Positions 16,324-25,933 are shown, numbered from the stretch's first letter. The stretch: 64,000 nt of DNA from Thalassospira lucentensis MCCC 1A00383 = DSM 14000 (GCF_000421265.1 NZ_ATWN01000005.1:1-64000); one strand, 5' to 3'. Program-made: numbers and translations. Notes: generated from the sequence alone by a model not told the origin.

Positions 16324-17742
16324 TTAGGCAGATGTATCGCTTGCTGCGTCCGCCCGCTCGAACTGAACAGTAAAGACACATCCGTTGTGATCATCAGGTT
16401 TCGTCAGCTTCACAGTCGTATGGTGACGCAGCGCGATTTCACGGACGATCGATAATCCAAGCCCACACCCGTCCTCTCCGTTCTCGGCTATACGATAAAA
16501 CCGTTTGAAAACATCCTTATGGTATTTCGATGGAATTCCCGGACCGTTGTCTTCGACCGTCAAGATTACACTGTTGCGCACCACGTCATCTTCCAGTCGG
16601 ACTGTGACTGCACTTCCTTCCGGGCAATATGTCAGCGCATTGTGCACAAGGTTCTTTAAAAGCTCCTCAATCAAAGTGGCATTGCCCATGATCATCGTGG
16701 GTTCTGTGATGCCTTCATATCCAAGATCAATGCCGCTCTCGATGGCCGTCATGACTTTTGATGCTGTCACTGTTCTGGTGATGTCACACAGATCAATTTT
16801 CTCAAACGGTCGACCGGCAAGACCTTCCGGTGCGGCACGGGCCGATGCAAGCAACTGATTGGCCAAATGCGACGTTTGCTGAGTGGACGTTGCAATCGTT
16901 TCCATGATCTGGTGCAGTTTTTCTGGATCATCTTCACGAAGGCCCAACTCAGACTGCGTGCGCAATGCGGCAAGTGGCGTGCGCAACTGATGTGCGGCAT
17001 CCGCTGTAAAGCGCTGCATGGTTGCCAAACTGTTTCCAAGGCGTTGAAAAAGATGATTAATCGCGCCGACGAGATGCCGCACTTCATTGGGAACATCATG
17101 CTCAATCGGCCTCAAATCGGTTGGCGATCGACGGTTAAGTGCCTCTTCAAGGCGTGTGAGCGGTTTGAGCCCCTGCCCGATACCAAACCAGACAATAACA
17201 GCCGCAATCACAATCAGTGCAATCTGACGCGCAGCCGCACTGGCAAGGATGTCTTCGCTCAGACTTGTTCTGGTGCCCATGGTTTCAGCAACAAGTACCT
17301 GAAAACGTGTTGCCTTTCGAACGCTGGCGACATAGCGCGACAACGCGCCAATGCGAACATTTTCGCCGTTATACACCGCATCATAAAACACCGGATTTTC
17401 GCGCAGTGGCAATAACGCGTCTGGTACCGGCGGCAAATCTTCGTACCCGGTGATAAATTCACCCTGTATGGTGCCAACTTGATAAAAAACGCGGTCTTCG
17501 GCCGAACTTGTCAGCATCTCAAGTGCGACATACGGTACATCAACTTCTATCTTGCCCCCGATCAGGACAACACGGTCGGCAATTGCCAATGCAGAACTTA
17601 AAAGTGCACGGTCAAATGCTTGATTTGTCGAGTGAACAGCGTTGCTTCGCACTTCAAGAAGCATTAAAGAACTGATCACCAAAAGCGGGATCAGAAGCCA
17701 GATAATCAGCCGTCGCCTGAGTGATCCGTTACGCCATTTCAT
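16324..17742 (-). CDS. tctE: Sensor histidine kinase, TctE type
   Basis: 472 residues: N-terminal membrane helix (about 10-28), a periplasmic sensor region of TctE type (DRVFYQVGTIQGEFITGYEDLP), second helix (about 165-185), HAMP, then the H-box FTADAAHQLRTPLAALRT with the phosphorylated His, N-box LVHNALTYCPEGS, and G-boxes DNGPGIPSKYH and GCGLGLSIVREI. It overlaps the response regulator gene by 4 bases. In TctDE systems this kinase controls tricarboxylate uptake genes; tctCBA lies 5 kb away, which supports the link but does not prove it. Confidence 0.87.
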   Translation of the reverse strand: MKWRNGSLRRRLIIWLLIPLLVISSLMLLEVRSNAVHSTNQAFDRALLSSALAIADRVVLIGGKIEVDVPYVALEMLTSSAEDRVFYQVGTIQGEFITGYEDLPPVPDALLPLRENPVFYDAVYNGENVRIGALSRYVASVRKATRFQVLVAETMGTRTSLSEDILASAAARQIALIVIAAVIVWFGIGQGLKPLTRLEEALNRRSPTDLRPIEHDVPNEVRHLVGAINHLFQRLGNSLATMQRFTADAAHQLRTPLAALRTQSELGLREDDPEKLHQIMETIATSTQQTSHLANQLLASARAAPEGLAGRPFEKIDLCDITRTVTASKVMTAIESGIDLGYEGITEPTMIMGNATLIEELLKNLVHNALTYCPEGSAVTVRLEDDVVRNSVILTVEDNGPGIPSKYHKDVFKRFYRIAENGEDGCGLGLSIVREIALRHHTTVKLTKPDDHNGCVFTVQFERADAASDTSA

Positions 17743-18404
17743 GTCTTTTTCAACAAATAACCAAGTCCGCGTACCGTTTGAATTTTGACCTCAGCCGCTT
17801 CAACGCGTTTGCGTAAACGACTGATATAAAGCTCTACCGCGTTCGCACTGATATCGTCCTCAAACCCGGCCAACTGATCGGCAATCTGTTCCTTGCTCAG
17901 AACATGCCCCAGCCGCAACAGCAGAATTTCAAGGATATTAAGCTCGCGGCGTGGAATTTCAATGTCATCGCCGTTGATCATGACACGCCGTGCCACCGTA
18001 TCAAATACCAACTGACCACATCTGATCTGGGTGTTGTGCGTGCCGGCATTCCGCCGCATCAGTGCCCGTACGCGGGCCTCAAGCTCGACCAGTTCAAACG
18101 GCTTTGCAAGATAATCATCCGCGCCAAGATCGAGCCCCTTGACCCGATCTTCGATATCTCCACGCGCGGTCAGGATCAAAACCGCACTTTCGGCACCGCG
18201 ATGACGCAATCGGCGCAGAATTTCAAGCCCGTCAAGCTTTGGCAAATTAAGATCAAGCACGACCAACCCGTATTCCTGAGTGCGCAGGATATCATCGGCT
18301 TCTTCACCATCTGCGATCACATCAACAGCATAGCCAGATTGCCGAAGCGATCTGGCTATGCCGTCCGCCAGTGCGGCATGATCTTCGACGACGAGGACTC
18401 TCAT
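17739..18404 (-). CDS. tctD: OmpR-family response regulator, TctD type
   Basis: 221 residues from the ATG at 18404; the usual start MRVLVVEDHAALADGIA fits the family and discards a 53-residue leader. Receiver domain with phosphorylatable Asp in LVVLDLNLPKLDGLEIL, Lys in DDYLAKPFELVELEARV, and a C-terminal winged helix (RRELNILEILLLRLGHVLSKEQI ending in TVRGLGYLLKKT). Cotranscribed with and overlapping the kinase gene. Expected to activate carboxylate transport genes, possibly the divergent binding-protein gene at 18526 and tctC at 22871. Confidence 0.88.
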   Translation of the reverse strand: MRVLVVEDHAALADGIARSLRQSGYAVDVIADGEEADDILRTQEYGLVVLDLNLPKLDGLEILRRLRHRGAESAVLILTARGDIEDRVKGLDLGADDYLAKPFELVELEARVRALMRRNAGTHNTQIRCGQLVFDTVARRVMINGDDIEIPRRELNILEILLLRLGHVLSKEQIADQLAGFEDDISANAVELYISRLRKRVEAAEVKIQTVRGLGYLLKKT

Positions 18405-18525
18405 TGTTTGTCGTACTCTTCCCTGATAAACCGATAATCGGGTTCCGCAGATTTGGTGCATTATACCAAGTCGGTAGTTCTGGCCGATGAAATCGATAAT
18501 CGACGCCCGATTAGGATAGTACACT

Positions 18526-19650
18526 ATGACCTTGGGACGTTCCTGTATTCGTTTATGTGTCATTGCCGTCGCGATGCAAGCATCTTCTGCGTTTGCCGAG
18601 GTGTTTCAGTTCCCTGCCCTGCACGCAAACCAGCCCGCCGACCCAGAACAAGCCCTTCTGACCAATTATAATCAGGTGGCCGTTGTATACGGCTCTGCCG
18701 ACATTGGCGCTTTTAGCCCCGCCATCGAAGCATTTCAGCAGAACAACCCGCAGGTTGGCATTGAATATCATCAGCTTCAGACACTTGAAATGTATGACAT
18801 GACGATCAAGGAACGCATCAGTGGTGCCGCCAATGCCGATCTGATCATTAGTTCCTCCATGGATTTGCAGATGAAGCTGGCAAATGACGGGTACGCAATC
18901 GCCCACCAAAGTGCGCAAACGGATGCCCTGCCCAATTGGGCGCGTTGGCGCAACGAAGCATTCGCCGTGACGCAGGAACCCGCCGTAATTGCCTATAATC
19001 GGGAATTTTTCCGCGAAAATGAACTGGAACCACCACGCACACGCGAAGCATTCCTTGAACTGCTGCGTGCCAATGATGATTTACTCAGCGAAAAAGTAAC
19101 AACCTACGATATCGAGCGCAGCGGCGTTGGCTTTCTCTTTCTTGCCCGTGATGAACGATTTTTCCCCGGTATATGGGACTTCATCCGGCAACTGGGTCAA
19201 TCCAAGGTAAAGCTGTATTCAAACACCTCACCCATGCTGGAAAAAATCGCCGACGGTCAGGTTGTCCTTGGCTATAACCTTCTAGGATCCTATGCGGAAA
19301 CCTTTAGCCACAGAACACCCAACCTTGGCGTCATCCTTCCCGATGATTTCATTGTCGTTTATTCGCGTATTGCCATCATCCCGCGCGGGGCGCGCAACCC
19401 GAACCTTGGCGCACGTTTCCTTGATTACATGCTCTCAATCGAAGGACAAACCGTTCTGCAGGACGCAGGTAATTTTAACCCGGTGCGCGCCGATGTTCCG
19501 CAAAGTCCATTTTCCTCATTGATCTTTGACCGCTACGGAGAACGTGTACGCTCCTTTCCGGTTGGTCCCGGCTTGCTGGTCTATCTTGATCAGGCAAAAC
19601 GTCAGCGGTTTATTCGTCGATGGCAGGATGCACTTTTAAACCGGCGTTAA
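18526..19650 (+). CDS. Periplasmic solute-binding protein divergent from TctDE
   Basis: 374 residues with a signal peptide (about 1-25, ASSAFAE). The fold is that of iron/carboxylate-type extracellular solute-binding proteins (family 1 or 13): QVAVVYGSADIGAFSPAIEAF, ANADLIISSSMDLQMKLAN, GVGFLFLARDERFFPGIWDF and LDYMLSIEGQTVLQDAGNF. No permease or ATPase gene is adjacent. Position head-to-head with the two-component genes suggests it presents ligand to the TctE sensor, as reported for some binding proteins near such kinases, rather than serving transport. That role is inference; the family call is secure. Confidence 0.82.
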   Translation: MTLGRSCIRLCVIAVAMQASSAFAEVFQFPALHANQPADPEQALLTNYNQVAVVYGSADIGAFSPAIEAFQQNNPQVGIEYHQLQTLEMYDMTIKERISGAANADLIISSSMDLQMKLANDGYAIAHQSAQTDALPNWARWRNEAFAVTQEPAVIAYNREFFRENELEPPRTREAFLELLRANDDLLSEKVTTYDIERSGVGFLFLARDERFFPGIWDFIRQLGQSKVKLYSNTSPMLEKIADGQVVLGYNLLGSYAETFSHRTPNLGVILPDDFIVVYSRIAIIPRGARNPNLGARFLDYMLSIEGQTVLQDAGNFNPVRADVPQSPFSSLIFDRYGERVRSFPVGPGLLVYLDQAKRQRFIRRWQDALLNRR

Positions 19651-19679
19651 AACACATCCCCCCATACGTTTGAAAACGA

Positions 19680-20528
19680 TTAACCTTCCTGCTTTTCCAT
19701 CGGTACGGGACGCTGTTCGTGCCCGGTATAATTCCAGATCATACGACGCGGGATTGGGCCTTTGTTGCGGCCACCTTGCTGGGTTTGCTCCCATGCATGG
19801 GCAAGAATGCCCACCGACCGTGACAGGCAAAACAATCCGCGTGCCAGGGGCGCATCAAATCCCAACTCGGCATAAATAACCGCCGTCGCACCATCTATGT
19901 TCATCGGGATTTTTTTGCCTTTACGCACCTCAAGCTTCTTTTCGATTTCACGGGCAATCATGCCAAAATGCCCCTCAACAATACCGTCTTTGGCCGCATC
20001 CTCCACCAGCCCCAACAAACGCGGCGCACGCGGGTCGGTCGGATGGAAACGATGCCCAAATCCGGGGATATGTTTACCATGTTCGGAAATCTGGTGATCA
20101 AGCCCGTCCGAAACCGCCTGCGCGACGGATACGCCATCATCAATACGTCGTGCAATATCGCGATATAAGGCAACCGCTTGCTCGCCCGCACCACCATGAA
20201 CGTCGCCCAGCACATTTACGGCACTTGCCATTGCATTGTTAAGTCCAACGCCACAGGTTGCCGCCATGCGGGCAATAGCAATGCTTGGAGCTTGTGGGCC
20301 GTGATCAACAGCAGCCACCAATGCTGCCTCAAGCAGTTTTGCCTGCTTGGGATTGGGCAAATCACCCCGGGTCATCAACCAGATCATTGCCGGAAAGCTG
20401 ACATTTCCGATCAAATCTTCGATGGCATACCCTGAATAGCGAATTTCGCCGGGCTTCATATCGATGATCGAGCTTTGCCACCAGTCCGATACTTCGTGTT
20501 CAACATCACCTGCTGTTTTCTCGCTCAT
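19680..20528 (-). CDS. Citryl-CoA-lyase-like protein of the citrate synthase superfamily
   Basis: 282 residues, much shorter than citrate synthase (about 430). The catalytic triad of the superfamily appears conserved: His in GDVHGGAGEQA, His in GFGHRFHPTDPRAP, Asp in NIDGATAVIYAE. Proteins of this size and pattern are usually called citryl-CoA lyases, which cleave a citryl- or alkylcitryl-type CoA ester to acetyl-CoA and an oxoacid. The gene overlaps the class III CoA-transferase gene upstream by 4 bases, so activation of a hydroxy-tricarboxylate to its CoA ester followed by cleavage is a plausible pair of steps. The exact substrate is unknown. Confidence 0.75.
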   Translation of the reverse strand: MSEKTAGDVEHEVSDWWQSSIIDMKPGEIRYSGYAIEDLIGNVSFPAMIWLMTRGDLPNPKQAKLLEAALVAAVDHGPQAPSIAIARMAATCGVGLNNAMASAVNVLGDVHGGAGEQAVALYRDIARRIDDGVSVAQAVSDGLDHQISEHGKHIPGFGHRFHPTDPRAPRLLGLVEDAAKDGIVEGHFGMIAREIEKKLEVRKGKKIPMNIDGATAVIYAELGFDAPLARGLFCLSRSVGILAHAWEQTQQGGRNKGPIPRRMIWNYTGHEQRPVPMEKQEG

Positions 20529-21742
20529 AATACGCCCTCCGCTATCAGCGTTTTGATTTCGTCAACCGACAATCCAAGCCCGGCCAAAATGGTTTCATTG
20601 TCCTGTCCCAAAACGGGCGGCGGCGCATCGACACTTGGGGCTTCGCCATTAAGCTTCATGCCCGTACGCAGGACGCGAATGTCACGTTCAACACCCGGCA
20701 CGCTCGCGAAATCGGCGATCATTCCGCGGTCGGCGATTTGTGGTAATGAAAGTGCCTGTGGCACGGTTAGAACCGCCCCGGCTGGCACCCCAACCGCATT
20801 AAATGCCAGCACCCAGTCATCGGTACGACCTGTTTGAAGTACCCTCTCAAACAACCCGGCCAATTCTTTGCGATTTGAAAGACGATCAGAGCGGGTCAGA
20901 AAGCGTGGGTCGGCTTTAAGCGCGTCTAGTTCAAGCACATCACACACGGCTTCAAACTGTTCCTGCTTATTCGCCGCAATGTTGATTTGACCATCTGCAG
21001 TACGAAACGCTCCGGACGGTGATGACGTAAAGTTATCATTGCCGTTTGCGGTCGGTTGCTGCCCGGCAATAAGGAAGTTCGAAACCACCCAACCCATGGT
21101 CGCAACGACCGATTCCAGCATCGAAATATCGATAAAGCTACCCTTGCCCTCATTATTGCCAAGCGCCCTGCCCGCAAGTGCTGAACTGATCGCACAAGCT
21201 GCCGTGAGACCACCAATGGTATCGGCAACCGGATACCCGACCCGATAGGTTTCCTTATCTTCTTCACCCGTTATGGTCATGATACCAGAAAGGCCCTGCA
21301 CGATTTGATCGTAAGCTGGCAGCTTTTTCATCGGACCACTTTGCCCGAACCCGGATATCGCACAATAGATCAAAGCGGGGTTCACCTTGGACAACACGTC
21401 ATAATCAAGCTCAAGCCGATCCATCACGCCGGGTCGAAAATTCTCAACTAAAACGTCGGCCTGCTTGACCAGTTTTTTAAGGATATCCTTGCCGCGTGGG
21501 TCTTTCAGATTAAGTGTGATCGATTTCTTCCCGGCATTCTGGGCGAGGAACGAAACCCCCATCAGTTTTTCATTCAAACCGGCATCCGCACCCAGTTGCC
21601 GGGCCAAATCACCGCGCCCAGGAGCTTCGACCTTAATCACTGTTGCGCCAAGATGTGCCAGTTGATGACAACAAAACGGTCCGGCAAGCACATTGGTCAG
21701 GTCCAAAACCGTGACACCATGAAGCGGTTTGGTATTTTGCAT
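20525..21742 (-). CDS. Class III (CaiB/BaiF-type) CoA-transferase
   Basis: 405 residues from the ATG at 21742 (TTG four codons earlier is less likely). Family signatures: GVTVLDLTNVLAGPF, ATVIKVEAPGRGDLAR, VLVENFRPGVMDRLELDYD with the region before the catalytic Asp, and PVADTIGGLTAACAI. These enzymes move CoA between carboxylic acids through an enzyme-bound aspartyl anhydride. Paired with a lyase and close to a tripartite tricarboxylate transporter, it probably activates an imported carboxylate. It is divergent from the IclR-type regulator gene. Confidence 0.88.
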   Translation of the reverse strand: MQNTKPLHGVTVLDLTNVLAGPFCCHQLAHLGATVIKVEAPGRGDLARQLGADAGLNEKLMGVSFLAQNAGKKSITLNLKDPRGKDILKKLVKQADVLVENFRPGVMDRLELDYDVLSKVNPALIYCAISGFGQSGPMKKLPAYDQIVQGLSGIMTITGEEDKETYRVGYPVADTIGGLTAACAISSALAGRALGNNEGKGSFIDISMLESVVATMGWVVSNFLIAGQQPTANGNDNFTSSPSGAFRTADGQINIAANKQEQFEAVCDVLELDALKADPRFLTRSDRLSNRKELAGLFERVLQTGRTDDWVLAFNAVGVPAGAVLTVPQALSLPQIADRGMIADFASVPGVERDIRVLRTGMKLNGEAPSVDAPPPVLGQDNETILAGLGLSVDEIKTLIAEGVL

Positions 21743-21861
21743 GCTGTTTCCCAATATTCTGTCTAGTAGAATTATGTTCTATTATATAGAATTTACTGTC
21801 CTCGCAAAACGGTTCAATCAGTCAGCGATCAGGCTGCCGCCTCTTGGAATTTGGAAAGACC

Positions 21862-22542
21862 ATGTCAGAACAGAATGTTAGCGCCGTTGAACGCGCACTT
21901 ATGATCCTTGATGTTTTTACCGATCAGGATGCGGATCTGTCGCTTAAGGACCTCGCTGAACGCACCGGAATGTACAAAAGCACTATCTCAAGACTGGCCG
22001 GAACATTAGAGTCGAATGGTTTTCTAATGATTTCGGGGCGTGGGCGATATCGATTGGGCCCGGCCTTATGGCGATTGGGGTCCATTTATCGGCGATCATT
22101 TAGGATGGATGACGTTGTCCGCCCACATCTAAGCGCACTTGTTGATCAAAGCGGTGAAACAGCCTCTTTCTATGTCCCGGAAGGGTCAAACCGCCTGTGC
22201 CTGTTTCGCGAAAATTCACCCCGCAGCCTGCGCCATCATCTTGAAGAAGGTGCCATCCTGCCCTGTGAACGTGGGGCTGCCGGACATGTTGTTCGTGCGT
22301 GGGGCAACGGCGTTGATGATCGGGCGCTAGAAGTCCTTGAACACGGTTTTGCGCAAAGCCAGGGTGAACGCGACCCAGATATTTCGGCCATCGCTGTTCC
22401 GGTTCTTGACCGACACAAACAAATGTTGGGTGTTTTGTCATTGTCGGGTCCGGGCAGCCGGTTTACAGCAGAAAAACGTCAGAGCGTATTGTCTTTATTG
22501 AAATCCCATGCCCTTGAATGTGGCCGCTCTCTTTCGGCGTAA
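21862..22542 (+). CDS. IclR-family transcriptional regulator
   Basis: 226 residues from the ATG at 21862, with GGAAAG just upstream. N-terminal winged helix: VSAVERALMILDVFTDQDADLS, LAERTGMYKSTISRLAGTLE. C-terminal effector domain: DVVRPHLSALVDQSGETASFYV, CERGAAGHVVRAWG, ISAIAVPVLDRHKQMLGVLSLSGP. Family members sense small aromatic or aliphatic acids and commonly control neighbouring catabolic genes. Divergent from the CoA-transferase/lyase pair and upstream of tctC, it could govern both. Confidence 0.9.
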   Translation: MSEQNVSAVERALMILDVFTDQDADLSLKDLAERTGMYKSTISRLAGTLESNGFLMISGRGRYRLGPALWRLGSIYRRSFRMDDVVRPHLSALVDQSGETASFYVPEGSNRLCLFRENSPRSLRHHLEEGAILPCERGAAGHVVRAWGNGVDDRALEVLEHGFAQSQGERDPDISAIAVPVLDRHKQMLGVLSLSGPGSRFTAEKRQSVLSLLKSHALECGRSLSA

Positions 22543-22870
22543 GGCCCACTTTCCCGCCATATTCGGCACCGTCTATGCCACAGCTTCATAAAACATATGC
22601 CTTTTTTTCACCTGATTGTTGGCAATGACAGGTTGGTGACAGGTTTGACTGTTAACGTCCTGCCACTGCCGATCAGGGGGTAAAACCGCCCAAGGATCAA
22701 AAACAAGAATATCGGCAAGGGAGGACTTACTTTCAATTCGACAGTCAGGTTGCGTTTGCACACCTGAAAGGTCGTGATCGTTCTCCGTTGCTGAAGTTCT
22801 GTCCTTAATGATCGGCGCGCCACCGTTTTGGTGGCTTGGGAAAATGCTTTAGTGTCTGGAGGAGACCCTG
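22543..22870 (+). other. Upstream region of tctC; no gene seen
   Basis: 328 bases between the IclR-family gene and tctC. I see no credible coding frame. A short inverted repeat, TCAGGT...ACCTGA with an 11-base loop, lies around 22745-22767, and a strong ribosome-binding site (TGGAGGAGA) precedes tctC. The region must hold the transporter promoter and may hold sites for TctD or the IclR-type protein, but no convincing -35/-10 pair stood out. Confidence 0.4.
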
Positions 22871-23869
22871 ATGAACAAGCTGACGATGTTCTCGCGTCGC
22901 GGATTTATGGTTGCAGCAACTGCTGTGGCTGTTTCGACGGCTGCTTTTGCTGTTACGACTGCCAAAGCTGCAGAAATGGATGAAGTTCACTTCATCATTC
23001 CGGGCGGCGCAGGCGGCGGCTGGGACGGCACCGCACGTGGTACAGGCGAAGCCCTGACAAAATCCGGTCTGGTTGGCACCGCATCTTATGAAAACATGTC
23101 TGGCGGCGGCGGCGGTAAAGCCATTGCTTACATGATCGAAGCTGCTGACCGCCTTGATAACACCTTGATGGTCAACTCCACTCCGATCATCGTGCGTTCG
23201 CTGACCGGGGTCTTCCCACAATCGTTCCGCGACCTGACCCCGATTGCTGCTGTTGTTGCTGAATATGCGGCCTTTGCCGTACCGGCAGACAGCAAGTTCG
23301 AATCTTTCACCGACGTTGTTGCATCTGTCAAATCTGACCCGTCATCGGTCAAATTTGGTGGTGGCTCGGTCCGTGGTGGCATGGATCACATTGTTGCAGC
23401 CTACGCTGTGCAGCAGGGCGGCGGTGATGCCAAACAGGTAAAATACATTCCGTATGATGCGGGTGGCAAAGCAATTGCTGGTCTTCTGTCGGGCGAAACC
23501 GACGTTCTGTCGACCGGTCTTGGTGAACTTCTTGAACTCGCCAAAGCAGGCCAGATTCGTATTCTTGCGGTAACTTCGAACGAACGTATCGAAGCAGCTC
23601 CGGAAGTTCCGGCTCTCGGCGAACTCGGCATTGATGCAGAATTCGTAAACTGGCGCGGTTACTTCGGCTCACCTTCCCTGTCGGCTGACAAAGCAGATGC
23701 GTATGCAGCACTTCTCAAAGACGTGCAGGCAACCCCGGAATGGGACACCGTGCGCAAACGTAACGGCTGGGAAAAAATCTATAAAGGTCGTGCAGAGTTT
23801 TCCACCTTTATGGAAAACCAGGAAAAGGTCGTTGGCGACCTGATGCGCGATCTTGGCTTCCTGAAATAA
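22871..23869 (+). CDS. tctC: Tripartite tricarboxylate transporter binding protein TctC
   Basis: 332 residues. The N-terminus FSRRGFMVAATAVAV followed by TTAKAAE looks like a twin-arginine signal, which a fair number of TctC proteins carry. The mature start EVHFIIPGGAGGGWDGTARGTGEAL is the family's carboxylate-binding loop, with SVKFGGGSVRGGMDHI and VKYIPYDAGGKAIAGLLSGETDVL further on. It captures a tricarboxylate or similar acid in the periplasm for TctA/TctB, encoded immediately downstream. The ligand is probably a citrate-like acid, given the lyase/CoA-transferase genes close by, but this is inference. Confidence 0.92.
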   Translation: MNKLTMFSRRGFMVAATAVAVSTAAFAVTTAKAAEMDEVHFIIPGGAGGGWDGTARGTGEALTKSGLVGTASYENMSGGGGGKAIAYMIEAADRLDNTLMVNSTPIIVRSLTGVFPQSFRDLTPIAAVVAEYAAFAVPADSKFESFTDVVASVKSDPSSVKFGGGSVRGGMDHIVAAYAVQQGGGDAKQVKYIPYDAGGKAIAGLLSGETDVLSTGLGELLELAKAGQIRILAVTSNERIEAAPEVPALGELGIDAEFVNWRGYFGSPSLSADKADAYAALLKDVQATPEWDTVRKRNGWEKIYKGRAEFSTFMENQEKVVGDLMRDLGFLK

Positions 23870-23913
23870 GCCATTAGAAAACCGACAAAAAGACTTCCGA
23901 AGGAAACCACGCC

Positions 23914-24387
23914 ATGTCCATCAATCGTGACAAATTCGGCGCACTGCTTTTTCTATGCCTTGCGCTGATCTACGGGTTTTATGTCGATGATATCCCGTTG
24001 CTGTTTGGCGACGAAGATGCGCCGTTTAATGCTCAGACCCTTCCTAATGCGCTTGCGTGGATATTAGGTGTGGTTTCCTTCATCCAACTGGTCATACCGG
24101 CCAATCAAGAGGCCGGTAACCTTTCTGCCGCCTTCCGCGGTTTGAAATGGGGCCGTGTTGTTCAGCTTGCTGTGCTGATGGTCTTTTATGGCTTTACCAT
24201 TCGCTATCTCGGCTTCCTGATCTCGACCACGATCTTTTTGGTCGGGGGCTTTGCCGTTCTTGGTGAACGCCGGATCAAGGTTTTGCTGGGTGCATCCATC
24301 CCTGTTGTTTTCATTTTCTGGTACCTGCTGACCCAACTGATGGGCATCTATCTGGCACCGGGTGACATCTTCGAAATGCTGGGTTAG
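23914..24387 (+). CDS. tctB: Tripartite tricarboxylate transporter small membrane subunit TctB
   Basis: 157 residues with four hydrophobic helices (about 8-25, 42-60, 75-95, 105-150), the standard TctB build: short, poorly conserved, needed with TctA for the membrane complex. It lies 44 bases after tctC and 10 bases before tctA, with a GAAGGAAA ribosome-binding site. The sequence alone would be hard to name; order and topology make the call. Confidence 0.88.
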   Translation: MSINRDKFGALLFLCLALIYGFYVDDIPLLFGDEDAPFNAQTLPNALAWILGVVSFIQLVIPANQEAGNLSAAFRGLKWGRVVQLAVLMVFYGFTIRYLGFLISTTIFLVGGFAVLGERRIKVLLGASIPVVFIFWYLLTQLMGIYLAPGDIFEMLG

Positions 24388-24397
24388 GGCGAAAGAA

Positions 24398-25933
24398 ATG
24401 CTTGAAGGAATTTTCTCCGGTCTTTCGACCGCAGTCATGCCGATCAACCTTCTGATGGTTGCTGTCGGCTGTTTCGCCGGGACCTTTATCGGCATGTTGC
24501 CGGGGCTCGGTCCGATCACCGCAATTGCGCTGATGATCCCGATCACCTACGGCTTTGATCCCTCAACCGGCCTGATCCTGATGGCCGGTGTCTATTACGG
24601 TGCCATCTTTGGCGGTTCTACATCGTCAATCCTGATTAATGCGCCGGGCGTAGCAGGCACCGTTGCGACGGCCTTTGACGGTTACCCGATGGCCCAAAAA
24701 GGTCAGGCTGGCAAGGCACTGGCAATTGCCGCCTACTCGTCATTTTCCGGTGGCACGATTGCCGCGATCTTTTTGTTGGTTGCAGCCCCTGTCCTTGCTT
24801 CTGTTTCGCTATCGTTCCAGTCGGGTGATTATTTCGCCCTGATGGTATTGGGCCTGACGGCAGTATCGGCCTTTGCCGGTAAAGGTCAGGTTCTCAAGGC
24901 GATTACCATGACGCTGTTTGGCATCATGCTGTCGACCATCGGCACTGATCCTGCCGCTGGTGTTGCGCGCTTTACCTTTGGCAACATGGACCTTATTGAC
25001 GGCATCAGCTTCCTGTTGCTTGCCATGTCGACCTTTGCACTCTCCGAAGCCCTTCTGTCGATCCTACGTCCGACCAAGGATACACGCACCGACGAAGAAC
25101 GGGCGTTGAAAAACCTTGGCTCGATGAAGCTGTCCAAAGAAGAAGTCAAAACCATGATCCCGGTAATCGGTCGATCCTCGGTGCTTGGCTTCTTTACCGG
25201 CGTTCTGCCAGGTGCCGGTGCGACCATTGCATCCTTCCTTGCCTATGGTATGGAGCGCAACATTGCATCTGCCAAGGAAAAGCTTCAGTTCGGCAAGGGG
25301 TCCATTCGTGGCCTTGCCGCCCCTGAAACCGCCAACAATGCCGCTTGTTCTGGCTCTTTCGTCCCACTTTTGACCCTTGGTATTCCGGGGTCTGGTACGA
25401 CGGCCGTCATGATGGGCGCTCTGATTTCTTATGGTGTCCAACCAGGCCCGCGTCTGTTTGTTGAGCAGCCGGAAGTTTTCTGGTCGGTTATTATTTCGAT
25501 GTATATCGGCAACATTGTTCTTCTGGTGTTGAACCTGCCGCTGATCCCTTATATCTCGCGCCTTTTGGCTCTGCCGCAGCAATTGTTGGTCCCGTTCGTG
25601 CTGTTCTTCTCGCTGATCGGTGTTTATCTGGTGACCTTTAACGCCTTTGATATTCACATGATGGTCATTGCCGCAGCAATCGCCATTGGGCTGCGCCTTT
25701 TGAATTATCCGATGGCGCCGATGCTGCTGGGCTTCATTCTGGGCAGCATGATGGAAGAAAACCTGCGCCGTGCATTGATGATCAGTGATGGCTCGCTGGC
25801 CTTCCTTTGGGAACGTCCGATCACGCTTGTGATCCTCCTGCTCAGTGCCCTGTTCCTGTCAGCACCTTTGGTCGGCAACCTGCGCCAATGGGTAAAAAAC
25901 CGCAAAGCGGTGCCAAACGACGGTGAATTCTAA
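24398..25933 (+). CDS. tctA: Tripartite tricarboxylate transporter large membrane subunit TctA
   Basis: 511 residues from the ATG at 24398, the usual TctA length; in-frame codons before it fall inside tctB. About eleven or twelve membrane helices with the two conserved motifs GMLPGLGPITAIALMIP and GVLPGAGATIASFLAYG, plus YYGAIFGGSTSSILIN near residue 70. It is the channel subunit of a secondary, ion-gradient-driven importer that takes substrate from TctC. The chemoreceptor gene follows after 36 bases in the same direction. Confidence 0.93.
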   Translation: MLEGIFSGLSTAVMPINLLMVAVGCFAGTFIGMLPGLGPITAIALMIPITYGFDPSTGLILMAGVYYGAIFGGSTSSILINAPGVAGTVATAFDGYPMAQKGQAGKALAIAAYSSFSGGTIAAIFLLVAAPVLASVSLSFQSGDYFALMVLGLTAVSAFAGKGQVLKAITMTLFGIMLSTIGTDPAAGVARFTFGNMDLIDGISFLLLAMSTFALSEALLSILRPTKDTRTDEERALKNLGSMKLSKEEVKTMIPVIGRSSVLGFFTGVLPGAGATIASFLAYGMERNIASAKEKLQFGKGSIRGLAAPETANNAACSGSFVPLLTLGIPGSGTTAVMMGALISYGVQPGPRLFVEQPEVFWSVIISMYIGNIVLLVLNLPLIPYISRLLALPQQLLVPFVLFFSLIGVYLVTFNAFDIHMMVIAAAIAIGLRLLNYPMAPMLLGFILGSMMEENLRRALMISDGSLAFLWERPITLVILLLSALFLSAPLVGNLRQWVKNRKAVPNDGEF

